Shown: piece by piece, positions 53,032 to 61,415 of the stretch
Layout: each line of letters begins with the position of its first letter
Numbering within the stretch: the first letter of the stretch is position 1
Notes under the pieces: model-generated
The model's input: only the letters and a program-made list of their open reading frames with translations
The model's database searches: none
What the model was told of the DNA's origin: nothing
Assembly: GCA_023429375.1 (NCBI GenBank)
Contig: JAEYVY010000007.1
Coordinates: 434,001 to 498,000 of the forward strand
DNA from: Bacteroidota bacterium
Lineage (GTDB): Bacteria > Bacteroidota > Bacteroidia > Bacteroidales > Tannerellaceae
Reading direction: 5' to 3'
Length of the DNA: 64,000 nt
Position numbers and translations under genes: made by a program

Positions 53032-54600
53032 TCAATTGGTAATGGAAACCTCCTTCATTTCCTCTTCACTAAGTGCGCGTGAGAAGACGGCAATTCCTCC
53101 GATTTGGCCTTTAAAGAAGTTACCCATGCCGCTTTTGAGTAAGACGGCGCCAACGGTGAAATCTGATCCATTGTCACCTATGCCATCCGGAAAGTAATAG
53201 GGATTCTTTGATTGGATAAGTCCGTCTGGGTAGCCTTCAAACCCTTTCGTGTGGTCAATTAGCTCGGGCTCTCTTGCTTCGAAAGCACCATTCAGATAGG
53301 ATTTGATGTATTCTCCATCGTAAGTAAACCCAACGCAGCACCATTCTTTGGTTGGAACAATTTGCTTACTTGCAGAATAGTCGATAGAGTAGGGAAAGGG
53401 AGGGGTGGGCTTACCTGTTTTAGAGATATGACCGCATACCTGATCTCTACCGTTATAATGAGGGAGAGACACGAAAAGACCATATTGTCGTTTTCCTCCG
53501 TCTTGGTACTCATTCCATGGGCCTGCTATAAAACTGTTGGTATTTCCTTCCCATTTAATCCAAGCAAGAACTGTGACAGAGCCTGTTATATTTAGTTTTC
53601 CCATGTCTTGATTGGGAATCATGAGATAGGACTTGCCGTCGAATGAGATGGAGCTATCCCAAAGTGGTCCTTCTTCTACTGTATGGATGCTATTGTTTAC
53701 ATCAATCAGGCCTAAGTTGCGGTCAGTTACAGCATAATATTTGTCTCCGGACTTTTCTTTAAAATTCCAAAAGGCTGCCAGTCCTTCCATGTTCAAAAGC
53801 CGATTGTAGAACGAAACACTTTTTTCATGCTTAAGCATCGTAAGATACTCTGATGGAGTAATGAACTCGTATCCCTCTTGCATCAGAAACTCAATAATCT
53901 TGACAAATTCACTCCATCTGGTGTTATTCCAACTATTCGGATGACCTTGCAGGTAGGACAGAAAACGCCGTTCGCTCAATTTGTTGTATTCCTTTACAAA
54001 TGAGGCAAAGTCCGGGTTATGTACGGGATACTCCAAATCGATTATTCGTGGTAGTACAATTCCTTTAAAATGCTTTGTTGAGGCAGGATATCCGAAAGTG
54101 AGCTGAAGGGAAGGAATAGAGGCTAATGCGCTGTCTGTGTATTCGTTGGTGTTAGACCAGTGAGGTCCCCAAGTGTTCAATGTTAGCCCCAATTTAGCCT
54201 TCGCCAAACTGTCAGTCAAGAATAATGAACGGTATTGTGTGGCGAAATCCTTTTCAAACTCACCTTCCTTATCGCTGGCCTTCCGCTGCAGGAAGCCATG
54301 ATTCCAAAACTCTACCAATCCCTTGTTGTGGGTGTCTTTAATCCATTGGAAATAATGTAGGTTATCCTCCACCAATGAATAACCGATTATCCCAAATGCA
54401 GCCTTGAGTTTTTTCTCTTCTAAAAAATGGGTGACACGCAACCAACGTTCCGAAATAATTTGATTGTCGGGGCCGTCTACTACATCATCTAATTTAAGAA
54501 TAACGTATTTCTTATCCGTTTTATCTTCGAAGTTAAATGCTTGGACTAATGGACAAATAAAGAGGAGTGCAAGCAGGAAAAGAGATGGCAAAAGTCTCAT
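53032..54600 (-). CDS. Exported polysaccharide deacetylase-like protein with LamG domain
   Basis: 522 residues with a Sec signal peptide (MRLLPSLFLLALLFICPLVQ). Residues about 25-260 resemble a NodB-type polysaccharide deacetylase (LKLDDVVDG with paired Asp, FWNHGFLQRK with His), possibly the DUF2334-type variant. Residues about 290-515 are a concanavalin-like LamG domain (GSVTVLAWIKWEG, YLNGAFEAREPELI, GGIAVFSRALSEEEMK). A carbohydrate-acting, exported protein; substrate unknown. The stop codon lies 14 bases before the tmRNA-like fragment, so the gene may lie within an inserted segment. Confidence 0.75.
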   Translation of the reverse strand: MRLLPSLFLLALLFICPLVQAFNFEDKTDKKYVILKLDDVVDGPDNQIISERWLRVTHFLEEKKLKAAFGIIGYSLVEDNLHYFQWIKDTHNKGLVEFWNHGFLQRKASDKEGEFEKDFATQYRSLFLTDSLAKAKLGLTLNTWGPHWSNTNEYTDSALASIPSLQLTFGYPASTKHFKGIVLPRIIDLEYPVHNPDFASFVKEYNKLSERRFLSYLQGHPNSWNNTRWSEFVKIIEFLMQEGYEFITPSEYLTMLKHEKSVSFYNRLLNMEGLAAFWNFKEKSGDKYYAVTDRNLGLIDVNNSIHTVEEGPLWDSSISFDGKSYLMIPNQDMGKLNITGSVTVLAWIKWEGNTNSFIAGPWNEYQDGGKRQYGLFVSLPHYNGRDQVCGHISKTGKPTPPFPYSIDYSASKQIVPTKEWCCVGFTYDGEYIKSYLNGAFEAREPELIDHTKGFEGYPDGLIQSKNPYYFPDGIGDNGSDFTVGAVLLKSGMGNFFKGQIGGIAVFSRALSEEEMKEVSITN

Positions 54601-54717
54601 GATTGTGGTTTTATATATTATAAAGTTTCGTTGGATCTAACCGCAGAGAAATAATGTTCGGTTAAATTCATATATAATGTAAAGTTAATAAAAAAACGAA
54701 ATTTGAAATATATTCTT

Positions 54718-54725
54718 TACTTTTG
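54718..54725 (+). promoter_or_regulatory. -7 promoter element of the SUFU gene
   Basis: TACTTTTG matches TAnnTTTG, 47 bases before the ATG at 54773. Confidence 0.45.
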
Positions 54726-54772
54726 AATACTAATAACTTACATAAAAAGAAATAATATAAACCTTAACGGTT

Positions 54773-55429
54773 ATGAATATAAAAGATTATAGAAAAGAGT
54801 TCAAAGAAGATCAAGCAGTAGGTTGGTTGTCAATCGAAAAAAGATTAAAGGATATATATGGTAAAACCGAACCCCGCCATTATGTTCCTCCAGTATATGC
54901 TGCACAGGGAGGCAAAGATCCGATAGATGGAACAAGTATTTACGACTCGAAGAAACAAGTATTCCATCATCATATCATCAGCTTTGGCATGTCTGAGTTA
55001 TACTATAATGAAGAAGCTGTGGGGCAGCCATTTAGCAAATGGGGGGTTGAGTTTACTTTTCGGTTGAAGCCATTTACCGAAGATAAAGGGGATCCTCTTT
55101 GGGTTATCGAGGTTATGAATAATTTGGCTCGGTATGTTTATGATAGTGGAAGCTGGTTCGAGCCTTATCAATTTGTTCCTGCAGGCGGCCCGATACGTAC
55201 TGAAACAAAATCGAAAGTTGGAATAGTTGGTCTTGTTTTTGTTCCGGATACTGAATTAGGAACGATAGATACTCCTCATGGAGAACTCACCTTTCTGCAA
55301 ATGGTGGGAATTACACAAAAAGAACTCGACAGGCTTATGGCTAACCAGGATATAAATGAAGTACAAAAACTTGTGGATGAGCTTCGTAAAAGCAATCCTT
55401 TATTAATAACCGACCTGACTAAAAAGTAG
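54773..55429 (+). CDS. SUFU-domain protein, possible orphan immunity protein
   Basis: 218 residues. WGVEFTFRL, then WVIEVMNNLARYVYDSG and WFEPYQF match the suppressor-of-fused domain. In bacteria SUFU proteins are mostly immunity proteins of polymorphic toxin systems, acting in the cytoplasm. No signal peptide. No toxin gene is adjacent: the upstream gene is a deacetylase on the other strand and downstream is thioredoxin. It may be an orphan immunity gene left in a variable region. It has its own terminator. Confidence 0.85.
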   Translation: MNIKDYRKEFKEDQAVGWLSIEKRLKDIYGKTEPRHYVPPVYAAQGGKDPIDGTSIYDSKKQVFHHHIISFGMSELYYNEEAVGQPFSKWGVEFTFRLKPFTEDKGDPLWVIEVMNNLARYVYDSGSWFEPYQFVPAGGPIRTETKSKVGIVGLVFVPDTELGTIDTPHGELTFLQMVGITQKELDRLMANQDINEVQKLVDELRKSNPLLITDLTKK

Positions 55430-55449
55430 GCCTTGTAATTACCCTTAGC

Positions 55450-55477
55450 AAAACAGTCGTGCGATTGTTTTTCATTT
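55450..55477 (+). terminator. Intrinsic terminator of the SUFU gene
   Basis: AAAACAGTCG and CGATTGTTTT form a 10-pair stem (one G-T pair) with a 2-base gap, followed by T-rich sequence. Confidence 0.7.
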
Positions 55478-55607
55478 ATTCTACGCCATATATAAATCTC
55501 GGTTATGCACGCATAAAGTTTATCTATTCTCAATTTGTCACTTATGTCGGATTTAATCATGAAATTTGTTACACCAACAGTTAGGATTTTAATTTAAAGG
55601 AAGTTTT

Positions 55608-55964
55608 ATGGCGGTAAAAGAATTGACAAAATCCGAATTTCTGACTCTTGTGGGCGATATTGACGAATCACCCAATGATTGGAAATATAAAGGAGACAGA
55701 CCGTGTATTGTAAATTTCACTGCTCCTTGGTGCAGCTATTGTAAAAGATTAGAACCGATTCTAGTAGAATTCGCTGATTATTATAGAGGTGATATTTATA
55801 TATATAACGTGGATGTTGACAAAGAAGAGGAATTGGATGCCTTTTTTAAGATACGGACCATACCGACACTTTTGTTTTGCAAGAAGGACGGTAGTAAGGA
55901 AATGATGCTGGGCACGATGCCGAAGCATGAGTTGAAAGAATTGATCCAATATAAATTGTTATAA
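55608..55964 (+). CDS. Thioredoxin-family protein
   Basis: 118-residue thioredoxin fold with no signal peptide, so cytoplasmic. Active site WCSYC (Cys42, Cys45) differs from the classic WCGPC; cis-proline is in RTIPTL. Likely a thiol-disulfide reductase; the altered dipeptide between the cysteines suggests a changed redox potential. A strong terminator follows. Confidence 0.88.
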   Translation: MAVKELTKSEFLTLVGDIDESPNDWKYKGDRPCIVNFTAPWCSYCKRLEPILVEFADYYRGDIYIYNVDVDKEEELDAFFKIRTIPTLLFCKKDGSKEMMLGTMPKHELKELIQYKLL

Positions 55965-56004
55965 TAGTAGATTTGTGATTAGTTGTTTAGATTGTATTTA
56001 GATC

Positions 56005-56041
56005 GATAAGGCTTTCCGGTGATGGAAAGCCTTATCTTTTT
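56005..56041 (+). terminator. Intrinsic terminator after thioredoxin
   Basis: GATAAGGCTTTCC and GGAAAGCCTTATC form a perfect 13-pair stem with loop GGTGAT, followed by TTTTT. Confidence 0.92.
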
Positions 56042-56052
56042 GAAAAAAGCCG

Positions 56053-56060
56053 TACATTTG
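56053..56060 (+). promoter_or_regulatory. -7 promoter element of argS
   Basis: TACATTTG, consensus -7 box, 39 bases before the argS ATG and just after the thioredoxin terminator. Confidence 0.5.
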
Positions 56061-56098
56061 CAAATCGAATAAAAATCTGATCAACAGTATATATACCT

Positions 56099-57892
56099 AT
56101 GGTGATAGAACAACAAATTACCGAGGCGGTTATCGCCGGAATTAAAACGCTTTATGGGGCTGATGTGACAGCCGGCCAAGTTCAGTTGCAAAAGACGAAG
56201 AAGGAGTTCAAGGGACATCTTACCTTGGTTGTATTTCCTTTTTTGAAGATCTCAAAAAAGTCGCCCGAACAAACGGCGCAGGAAATTGGTGTCTATCTTC
56301 AGCAGAATGAATCAGCTGTGGCTGAGTTCAATGTAATTAAAGGTTTTCTTAATCTGACGGTTGCTGCTTCTTGTTGGGTTGACCTGTTGAATCAAATACA
56401 CCAACAACCGGCTTACGGTATTGTTCCATCAGCTGCTGATGCTCCATTGGTGATGATCGAGTATTCTTCACCGAATACAAACAAGCCTCTTCACTTGGGA
56501 CATGTTCGTAACAACCTTTTGGGGTATAGCCTTGCAGAAATCATGAAGGCAAACGGTTATCGTGTGGTGAAAACCAATATCGTGAACGACCGTGGTATTC
56601 ATATCTGTAAATCAATGTTGGCTTGGCAAAAGTGGGGTGAAGGAGCTACTCCTGAATCTACAGGCAAGAAGGGTGATCATTTGATTGGTGATTTCTACGT
56701 GTTGTTTGATAAACACTATAAAGCTGAACTTAAAGAGTTGGAAGCTTCAGGTTTGACAAAGGAAGAAGCCGAAGCGAAATCAACACTTATGGCTGAGGCT
56801 CGTGAGATGCTTCGTAAATGGGAGGCTGGCGATGAAGAAACTGTCTCTCTGTGGAAGACAATGAATAGCTGGGTTTACGCCGGATTTGACGAAACCTATA
56901 AACGCATGGGCGTTGATTTCGACAAGATATATTATGAATCAGAAACCTATCTTGAAGGTAAAGACAAGGTGCTTGAAGGCTTGGAAAAAGGTGTCTTCTA
57001 CCGCCGTGAAGACGGTTCAGTATGGGCCGATCTGACTTCAGATGGACTTGACGAAAAATTGTTACTGCGTGCCGACGGTACATCAGTCTATATGACTCAA
57101 GATATTGGTACAGCCAAACTTCGCTTCGATGACTATCCTATCAATAAGATGATCTATGTGGTAGGTAACGAGCAGAATTATCATTTCCAGGTTCTTTCTA
57201 TCTTGCTTGATAAGCTGGGATTTGAATTTGGAAAAGGCTTGGTGCATTTCTCTTATGGTATGGTGGAATTGCCAGAAGGTAAGATGAAGAGCCGTGAAGG
57301 AACTGTTGTTGATGCTGATGACTTGATGGAAGAAATGGTTTCTACCGCCCGTGAAATTTCTCAGGAATTAGGCAAGTTGGATGGTCTTACAACTGAAGAA
57401 GCCGAACATATTGCTGAAATCGTAGGTCTCGGTTCATTAAAATACTTCATCCTGAAAGTCGATCCACGTAAGAATATGACGTTCAACCCGAAAGAATCGA
57501 TCGATTTTAACGGAAATACAGGACCTTTCATCCAATATACTTATGCTCGTATTTGCTCTGTATTGCGCAAGGCCGAAGAGCAAGGCATACGTCTGCCCGA
57601 ACAATTACCTTTGGATCTCCCGCTATCTGAAAAAGAAGAGGGACTTGTTCAATTGGTGGCGGATTTTGCTATTACTGTGAAAGAAGCAGGCACAGAATAT
57701 AGTCCGGCTTATATCGCGAACTATATCTATGACCTGGTGAAAGAGTATAATCAATTCTATCATGACTATTCAATCCTTCGTGAAGAAAACGAAGCGTTGA
57801 AAGTATTCCGCCTTGTGCTTTCGGCCAATGTGGCTAAAGTTGTAAAAGCCGGAATGAAGTTGCTAGGAATTGAAGTGCCAGAACGAATGTAA
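56099..57892 (+). CDS. argS: Arginyl-tRNA synthetase
   Basis: 597-residue class I synthetase that charges tRNA-Arg. The N-terminal Add-1 tRNA-binding domain is followed by the HIGH-type motif HLGH (residues 132-135 in KPLHLGHVRNN) and the KMSKS-type motif in GKMKSREG; the C-terminal DALR helical domain ends with GIEVPERM. The 3' end, about the last 42 codons, overlaps the convergent nrdG frame by 127 bases. Confidence 0.97.
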   Translation: MVIEQQITEAVIAGIKTLYGADVTAGQVQLQKTKKEFKGHLTLVVFPFLKISKKSPEQTAQEIGVYLQQNESAVAEFNVIKGFLNLTVAASCWVDLLNQIHQQPAYGIVPSAADAPLVMIEYSSPNTNKPLHLGHVRNNLLGYSLAEIMKANGYRVVKTNIVNDRGIHICKSMLAWQKWGEGATPESTGKKGDHLIGDFYVLFDKHYKAELKELEASGLTKEEAEAKSTLMAEAREMLRKWEAGDEETVSLWKTMNSWVYAGFDETYKRMGVDFDKIYYESETYLEGKDKVLEGLEKGVFYRREDGSVWADLTSDGLDEKLLLRADGTSVYMTQDIGTAKLRFDDYPINKMIYVVGNEQNYHFQVLSILLDKLGFEFGKGLVHFSYGMVELPEGKMKSREGTVVDADDLMEEMVSTAREISQELGKLDGLTTEEAEHIAEIVGLGSLKYFILKVDPRKNMTFNPKESIDFNGNTGPFIQYTYARICSVLRKAEEQGIRLPEQLPLDLPLSEKEEGLVQLVADFAITVKEAGTEYSPAYIANYIYDLVKEYNQFYHDYSILREENEALKVFRLVLSANVAKVVKAGMKLLGIEVPERM

Positions 57893-58377
57893 TCATTGCA
57901 TTTTTTATCTAATCGGATAATACGTTGATTCGTACTGCCTCGGAATGGGATGGACGGTGAGTAAAGTTCTTTTACGAAACGTCCATCCACCAATACATCG
58001 ATGTGTTCGAGGCAGGCGTTCAATGTTTCATCCTGCACAATCTCTTCAAACGTATATCCGGTATAACACCAGATATTTTTTCCAGTCTTCTCTTTAATCT
58101 CACGAAGCAGAACACAGAACGAAGCCGGGAAATAAAACGGGTCTCCCCCCGAAAAGGTTACTCCATCGAGTAAGGGATTTGAATTGATTTCTTTGATTAT
58201 TTCGGCCAACCAAGTTTCAGTCAATAAGGTACCTGTATGGACATTCCAGCTATCCGGGTTGTGACACCCTTTACAGCAATGCCTACAACCGGACAGGTAA
58301 ATGGAATAACGTAACCCTTCTCCATCCGAGATGGTTTCCTTATATATCTTGAGTATGCGTAACGGATCCTTAAACAT
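57766..58377 (-). CDS. nrdG: Anaerobic ribonucleotide reductase activating protein, with long C-terminal extension
   Basis: Radical-SAM activase that puts the glycyl radical on NrdD. The [4Fe-4S] motif CRHCCKGC (C31, C35, C38) and FSGGDPF are present, and the family end RGSTNQRII is reached at about residue 154. The frame then continues for 49 more residues to 203, against a usual length near 155-160; residues from about 162 onward are encoded antisense to the 3' end of argS. Its start overlaps the nrdD stop by 8 bases, so it is translationally coupled. The extension may be harmless read-on after loss of the normal stop. Confidence 0.9.
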   Translation of the reverse strand: MFKDPLRILKIYKETISDGEGLRYSIYLSGCRHCCKGCHNPDSWNVHTGTLLTETWLAEIIKEINSNPLLDGVTFSGGDPFYFPASFCVLLREIKEKTGKNIWCYTGYTFEEIVQDETLNACLEHIDVLVDGRFVKELYSPSIPFRGSTNQRIIRLDKKCNDYIRSGTSIPSNFIPAFTTLATLAESTRRNTFNASFSSRRIE

Positions 58378-60754
58378 GTTTCACACGATCTTTCTCTTCA
58401 GCCTGTTTAGCTGAATTCCAAGATTCAAGACTGCCGGTCAGATAGCCGGTTATTCGACGCATACGAGTGATAGCCTCACTTTTACAAACCGGACATTTGG
58501 CATAGATAATACCTTTGAATCCACATTGCTGACAGGTGTCTACCGGATGATTTATCGATCCATAACCAATTTGATCATTTTTCATTTGGCGTACAATCTT
58601 GAGAATGACTGAAACATTCTTTTTTGCTTCACCGTCGAGCTCTACGTAGGTGATATGTCCGCCCCGAGTGATGGCATGAAACGGTGCCTCCAACTTAATC
58701 TTGTCTGCAATAGTGATATGCTCTTTAACGTCTATATGAAATGAATTTACATAATATTCCTTGTCTGTTACCCCGTTGATTATACCGTATTTCTTTCTGT
58801 CTATTCGTGTAAACCGACCGGACAACCCCTCCGCCGGTGTTGCTAATACAGAATAGTTCAGGTTGTATTTCTCCTTTAAAACATCTACAACTTTGTTCAT
58901 CTCGAGGATTGCATCGTACAATGTTTGATAGGCTCTTGAATTTGAAGCGTGCCCCTCGCCGTAAATGGCTACCATCGCATTATGACCACCGATAAACCCT
59001 ATACCGAGTGTACCAGTATTGATAACATCGGCCACTTCATCGTTTGGATGAAGTTGGTCTCCACCTTTCCATATATTATTCCCCATCATGAAAGGGAATT
59101 GGCATGCCAATGCAGAACGTTGATATTGATAGCGATCATAAAGCTGCTCACCGACCATCTCGCACATTGAACGAACAGACTTAAGGAAAAAGTCGCGGGC
59201 TTTGTCCTGTAATTCCTGTTTGTTGAGATCGGGATACAGTGTCTCAGCTTTCAACTTGGCTTCGATGGCCAATCGAGGCATGTTAATCGATGTAAACGAA
59301 AGGTTTCCACGACCGATGGAAGTCTTTTCACCATGTAGGTTTTCAAATACACGTGTACGACATCCCATCGTTGCCGGCTCGTAATGATAGCGATAGGGAT
59401 CGTTTGCCTTCCATTTTTCATGTAAATTGTAAGGCGTATCCAGGAACATGAAGTTTGGGAACAAGGCAACTGAGGTTGTACGACAGGCCTCGAGTAGCAG
59501 ATCGAAGTTTGGAGCAGTAAATTTAAATTTTCCATTTAATGCCTCCTCAAAATCCGACAAAGCCAATTCATAATCATGCTCTGTAAATGAAACACCTTCT
59601 TTTACTTTGAATATTTGAATAGGGAAAACCGGCACTTCGCCTTGACCTAACCCTTCGACAGTAGCTGCAAGCAGCTCACGAATCACCATTCGCCCTTCGG
59701 CAGAAGTGTCTGTCCCGTAATTTATAGAACTGAATACTACCTGATTGCCACCTCTTGAGTGCATGGTGTTCAAGTTATGTATGAAGCCTTCCATTGCTTG
59801 ATACGTTTCTTTGCGAGTACTTGTCTCTGCACGTTTCGCAGCAAGTTGTAATTGTTTTTTATCGATTGCCATTCCATGAGAAGTGAGGCATTCGATGAGT
59901 TTATTGAGCTCCCTGTCAGATATCTCTATGCTCTGAATGCAATCGATTACAAGGCGACGAATCTCTTTTTCATTTGTTTCGACACCCATCAATTGAGCTA
60001 ACAGTTCGATATTGGATGCTAAGTGCTTTTGAAAAGTTTTACGTACTCCCTTAGCCATAAAGAAATCGAATGCCGGAATGGACTGTCCGCCATGCTGCTC
60101 ATTCTGATTGGTTTGGAAAACGATAGTAGCTAATGTAGCATAGCTTTGAATAGACTGAGGCGTGCGGATGCTTCCATTCTTGGTTCGAAATCCTTTTTCA
60201 AAGAGCTCTTCCAAGTCATACTGAATGCAAGTAGTTGTTTTTGTTGGATAATAATCCAAATCGTGAATATGAATATCCCCGTTTTTGTGCGCCAATGTAT
60301 ATTCCGGGTTTATCAAGTATTTCGCAGCATAGTCTTTAGTCACCTCAGAAGCAAAAGTCATCATTTGGCCGGCCGGCGTATGGGCCGACATATTTGCATT
60401 ACTTAGGTTAGTATCATTTTTTTCAATGGAAACGATTCCATCCATGATGTGTTTCATGTGGGTCTTTTTGTGTCTTTCCACATTTCTCCATTCCCTATAG
60501 ATGATATACTTCTTTGCAACGATCGGATTTCGCTTCATCAATTCCTTTTCGACCAGGTCTTGAATCTCTTCAACACTCGTGTTTGGTTTGTCGATAGAAG
60601 AAGCTACTGCTAAAGCAATATCATACATTTCCCGTTCGCCATCCGGTGTACTACTCGCACGGAAAGCTTTGGTAATGGCATTCTTAATTTTCTCAATGGA
60701 AAATTTCTCCTGCGTGCCATCGCGCTTGGAGATAGTAATCTCTGAAAAATTCAT
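58370..60754 (-). CDS. nrdD: Anaerobic (class III) ribonucleoside-triphosphate reductase
   Basis: Glycyl-radical enzyme making deoxyribonucleotides without oxygen, 794 residues. An N-terminal ATP-cone (residues about 1-95, KRDGTQEKFSIEKIKNAITK) senses dATP/ATP. Zinc-binding cysteines are in CQQCGFKGIIYAKCPVC, and the glycyl radical motif is RRITGYL near the C-terminus. The ATG at 60754 (MNFSEITIS) is preferred to a TTG at 60781. A cobalamin riboswitch lies just upstream, so it should be shut down when B12 is plentiful, presumably because a B12-dependent class II reductase takes over. Confidence 0.96.
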   Translation of the reverse strand: MNFSEITISKRDGTQEKFSIEKIKNAITKAFRASSTPDGEREMYDIALAVASSIDKPNTSVEEIQDLVEKELMKRNPIVAKKYIIYREWRNVERHKKTHMKHIMDGIVSIEKNDTNLSNANMSAHTPAGQMMTFASEVTKDYAAKYLINPEYTLAHKNGDIHIHDLDYYPTKTTTCIQYDLEELFEKGFRTKNGSIRTPQSIQSYATLATIVFQTNQNEQHGGQSIPAFDFFMAKGVRKTFQKHLASNIELLAQLMGVETNEKEIRRLVIDCIQSIEISDRELNKLIECLTSHGMAIDKKQLQLAAKRAETSTRKETYQAMEGFIHNLNTMHSRGGNQVVFSSINYGTDTSAEGRMVIRELLAATVEGLGQGEVPVFPIQIFKVKEGVSFTEHDYELALSDFEEALNGKFKFTAPNFDLLLEACRTTSVALFPNFMFLDTPYNLHEKWKANDPYRYHYEPATMGCRTRVFENLHGEKTSIGRGNLSFTSINMPRLAIEAKLKAETLYPDLNKQELQDKARDFFLKSVRSMCEMVGEQLYDRYQYQRSALACQFPFMMGNNIWKGGDQLHPNDEVADVINTGTLGIGFIGGHNAMVAIYGEGHASNSRAYQTLYDAILEMNKVVDVLKEKYNLNYSVLATPAEGLSGRFTRIDRKKYGIINGVTDKEYYVNSFHIDVKEHITIADKIKLEAPFHAITRGGHITYVELDGEAKKNVSVILKIVRQMKNDQIGYGSINHPVDTCQQCGFKGIIYAKCPVCKSEAITRMRRITGYLTGSLESWNSAKQAEEKDRVKHV

Positions 60755-60833
60755 GACATTTAGTTTTGAATGTTCTGTCAAATCAAAAGCGTATGAACTA
60801 CCCCTTAAACCTCGAAAGGATAGCTTCGTTACT

Positions 60834-61005
60834 TATTGGCAGGTCTTCTGACTTGCTCTGCTTTATACGCCTTCCCTTATTACAAAGTGGCAATGGAGTA
60901 TTGCATAAAGCCTTTTATAGAGCTCACAGCAGCGGGTCTGTTCAGGATTTTCACCTGATTCCCTTTTCATCCAATTTCTGAGAATGCAGAAACAGGACAC
61001 CAATA
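60834..61005 (-). promoter_or_regulatory. Cobalamin (B12) riboswitch upstream of nrdDG
   Basis: On the minus strand the B12 box reads GGGAATCAGGTGAAAATCCTG, then CAGACCCGCTGCTGTGA, followed later by AGTCAGAAGACCTGCC, the two most conserved parts of the adenosylcobalamin aptamer. TATTGG (61005-61000) and CCAATA (60839-60834) close the P1 stem. No terminator hairpin separates the aptamer from nrdD, so control is probably at translation initiation. Confidence 0.93.
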
Positions 61006-61056
61006 TGTTCACAACAAAGGTGTGGATAATAAATGAGAATAACTATACACAGGGAA

Positions 61057-61190
61057 CTAGTTTTTGTCGTTTTCTTTTATATTAGAATTAATAGATGCAG
61101 ACAAACTTTGTAAGATGCGATGAATATTCAGCTTTGGATCAAATGAACCCCAGAAGATATTGTCTAATTTAATCTTGAAAAAAGATTTTT
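61057..61190 (-). pseudogene. Possible small gene remnant, unidentified
   Basis: About 44 open codons on the minus strand (KIKLDNIFWGSFDPKLNIHR, ending KENDKN) with a stop at 61057-61059. No start, no recognised family. It lies just upstream of the B12 riboswitch in the decayed interval 61006-61415. It could equally be chance. Confidence 0.25.
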
Positions 61191-61195
61191 GCTAA

Positions 61196-61351
61196 GTCCA
61201 AGTAGGGCATGAGGCTCATTTTGGACAGGTAACTGAAAACTATTTACGATATTTAAGCGAAGGGGTACTTCCTGACTGGGAGGTGCCTAATATGATCTCC
61301 AAATATTATCTTTCAACTAAGGCGTTGGAATTGGCTAAGGATAAGAAATGA
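61196..61351 (+). pseudogene. C-terminal remnant of a Gfo/Idh/MocA-type oxidoreductase
   Basis: 51 open codons without a start: GHEAHFGQVTENYLRYLSEG, WEVPNMISKYYLSTKALELA, then stop. This matches the C-terminal end of a family of sugar-type oxidoreductases (putative oxidoreductase C-terminal domain). A stop (TAA) directly precedes it and nothing upstream encodes the rest. It shows that a carbohydrate-metabolism gene once lay here and was deleted. Confidence 0.65.
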
Positions 61352-61376
61352 TTAGATAGAAATAGGAGTATAAAAT

Positions 61377-61405
61377 AAGAGAGTGTCAATTCCTGACACT
61401 CTCTT
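61377..61405. terminator. Terminator of the LamG lipoprotein gene
   Basis: AAGAGAGTGTCA and TGACACTCTCTT form a perfect 12-pair stem with loop ATTCC, 10 bases after the LamG gene's stop (minus strand), with A/T-rich flanks. Confidence 0.8.
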
Positions 61406-61415
61406 GCTTTATTTA

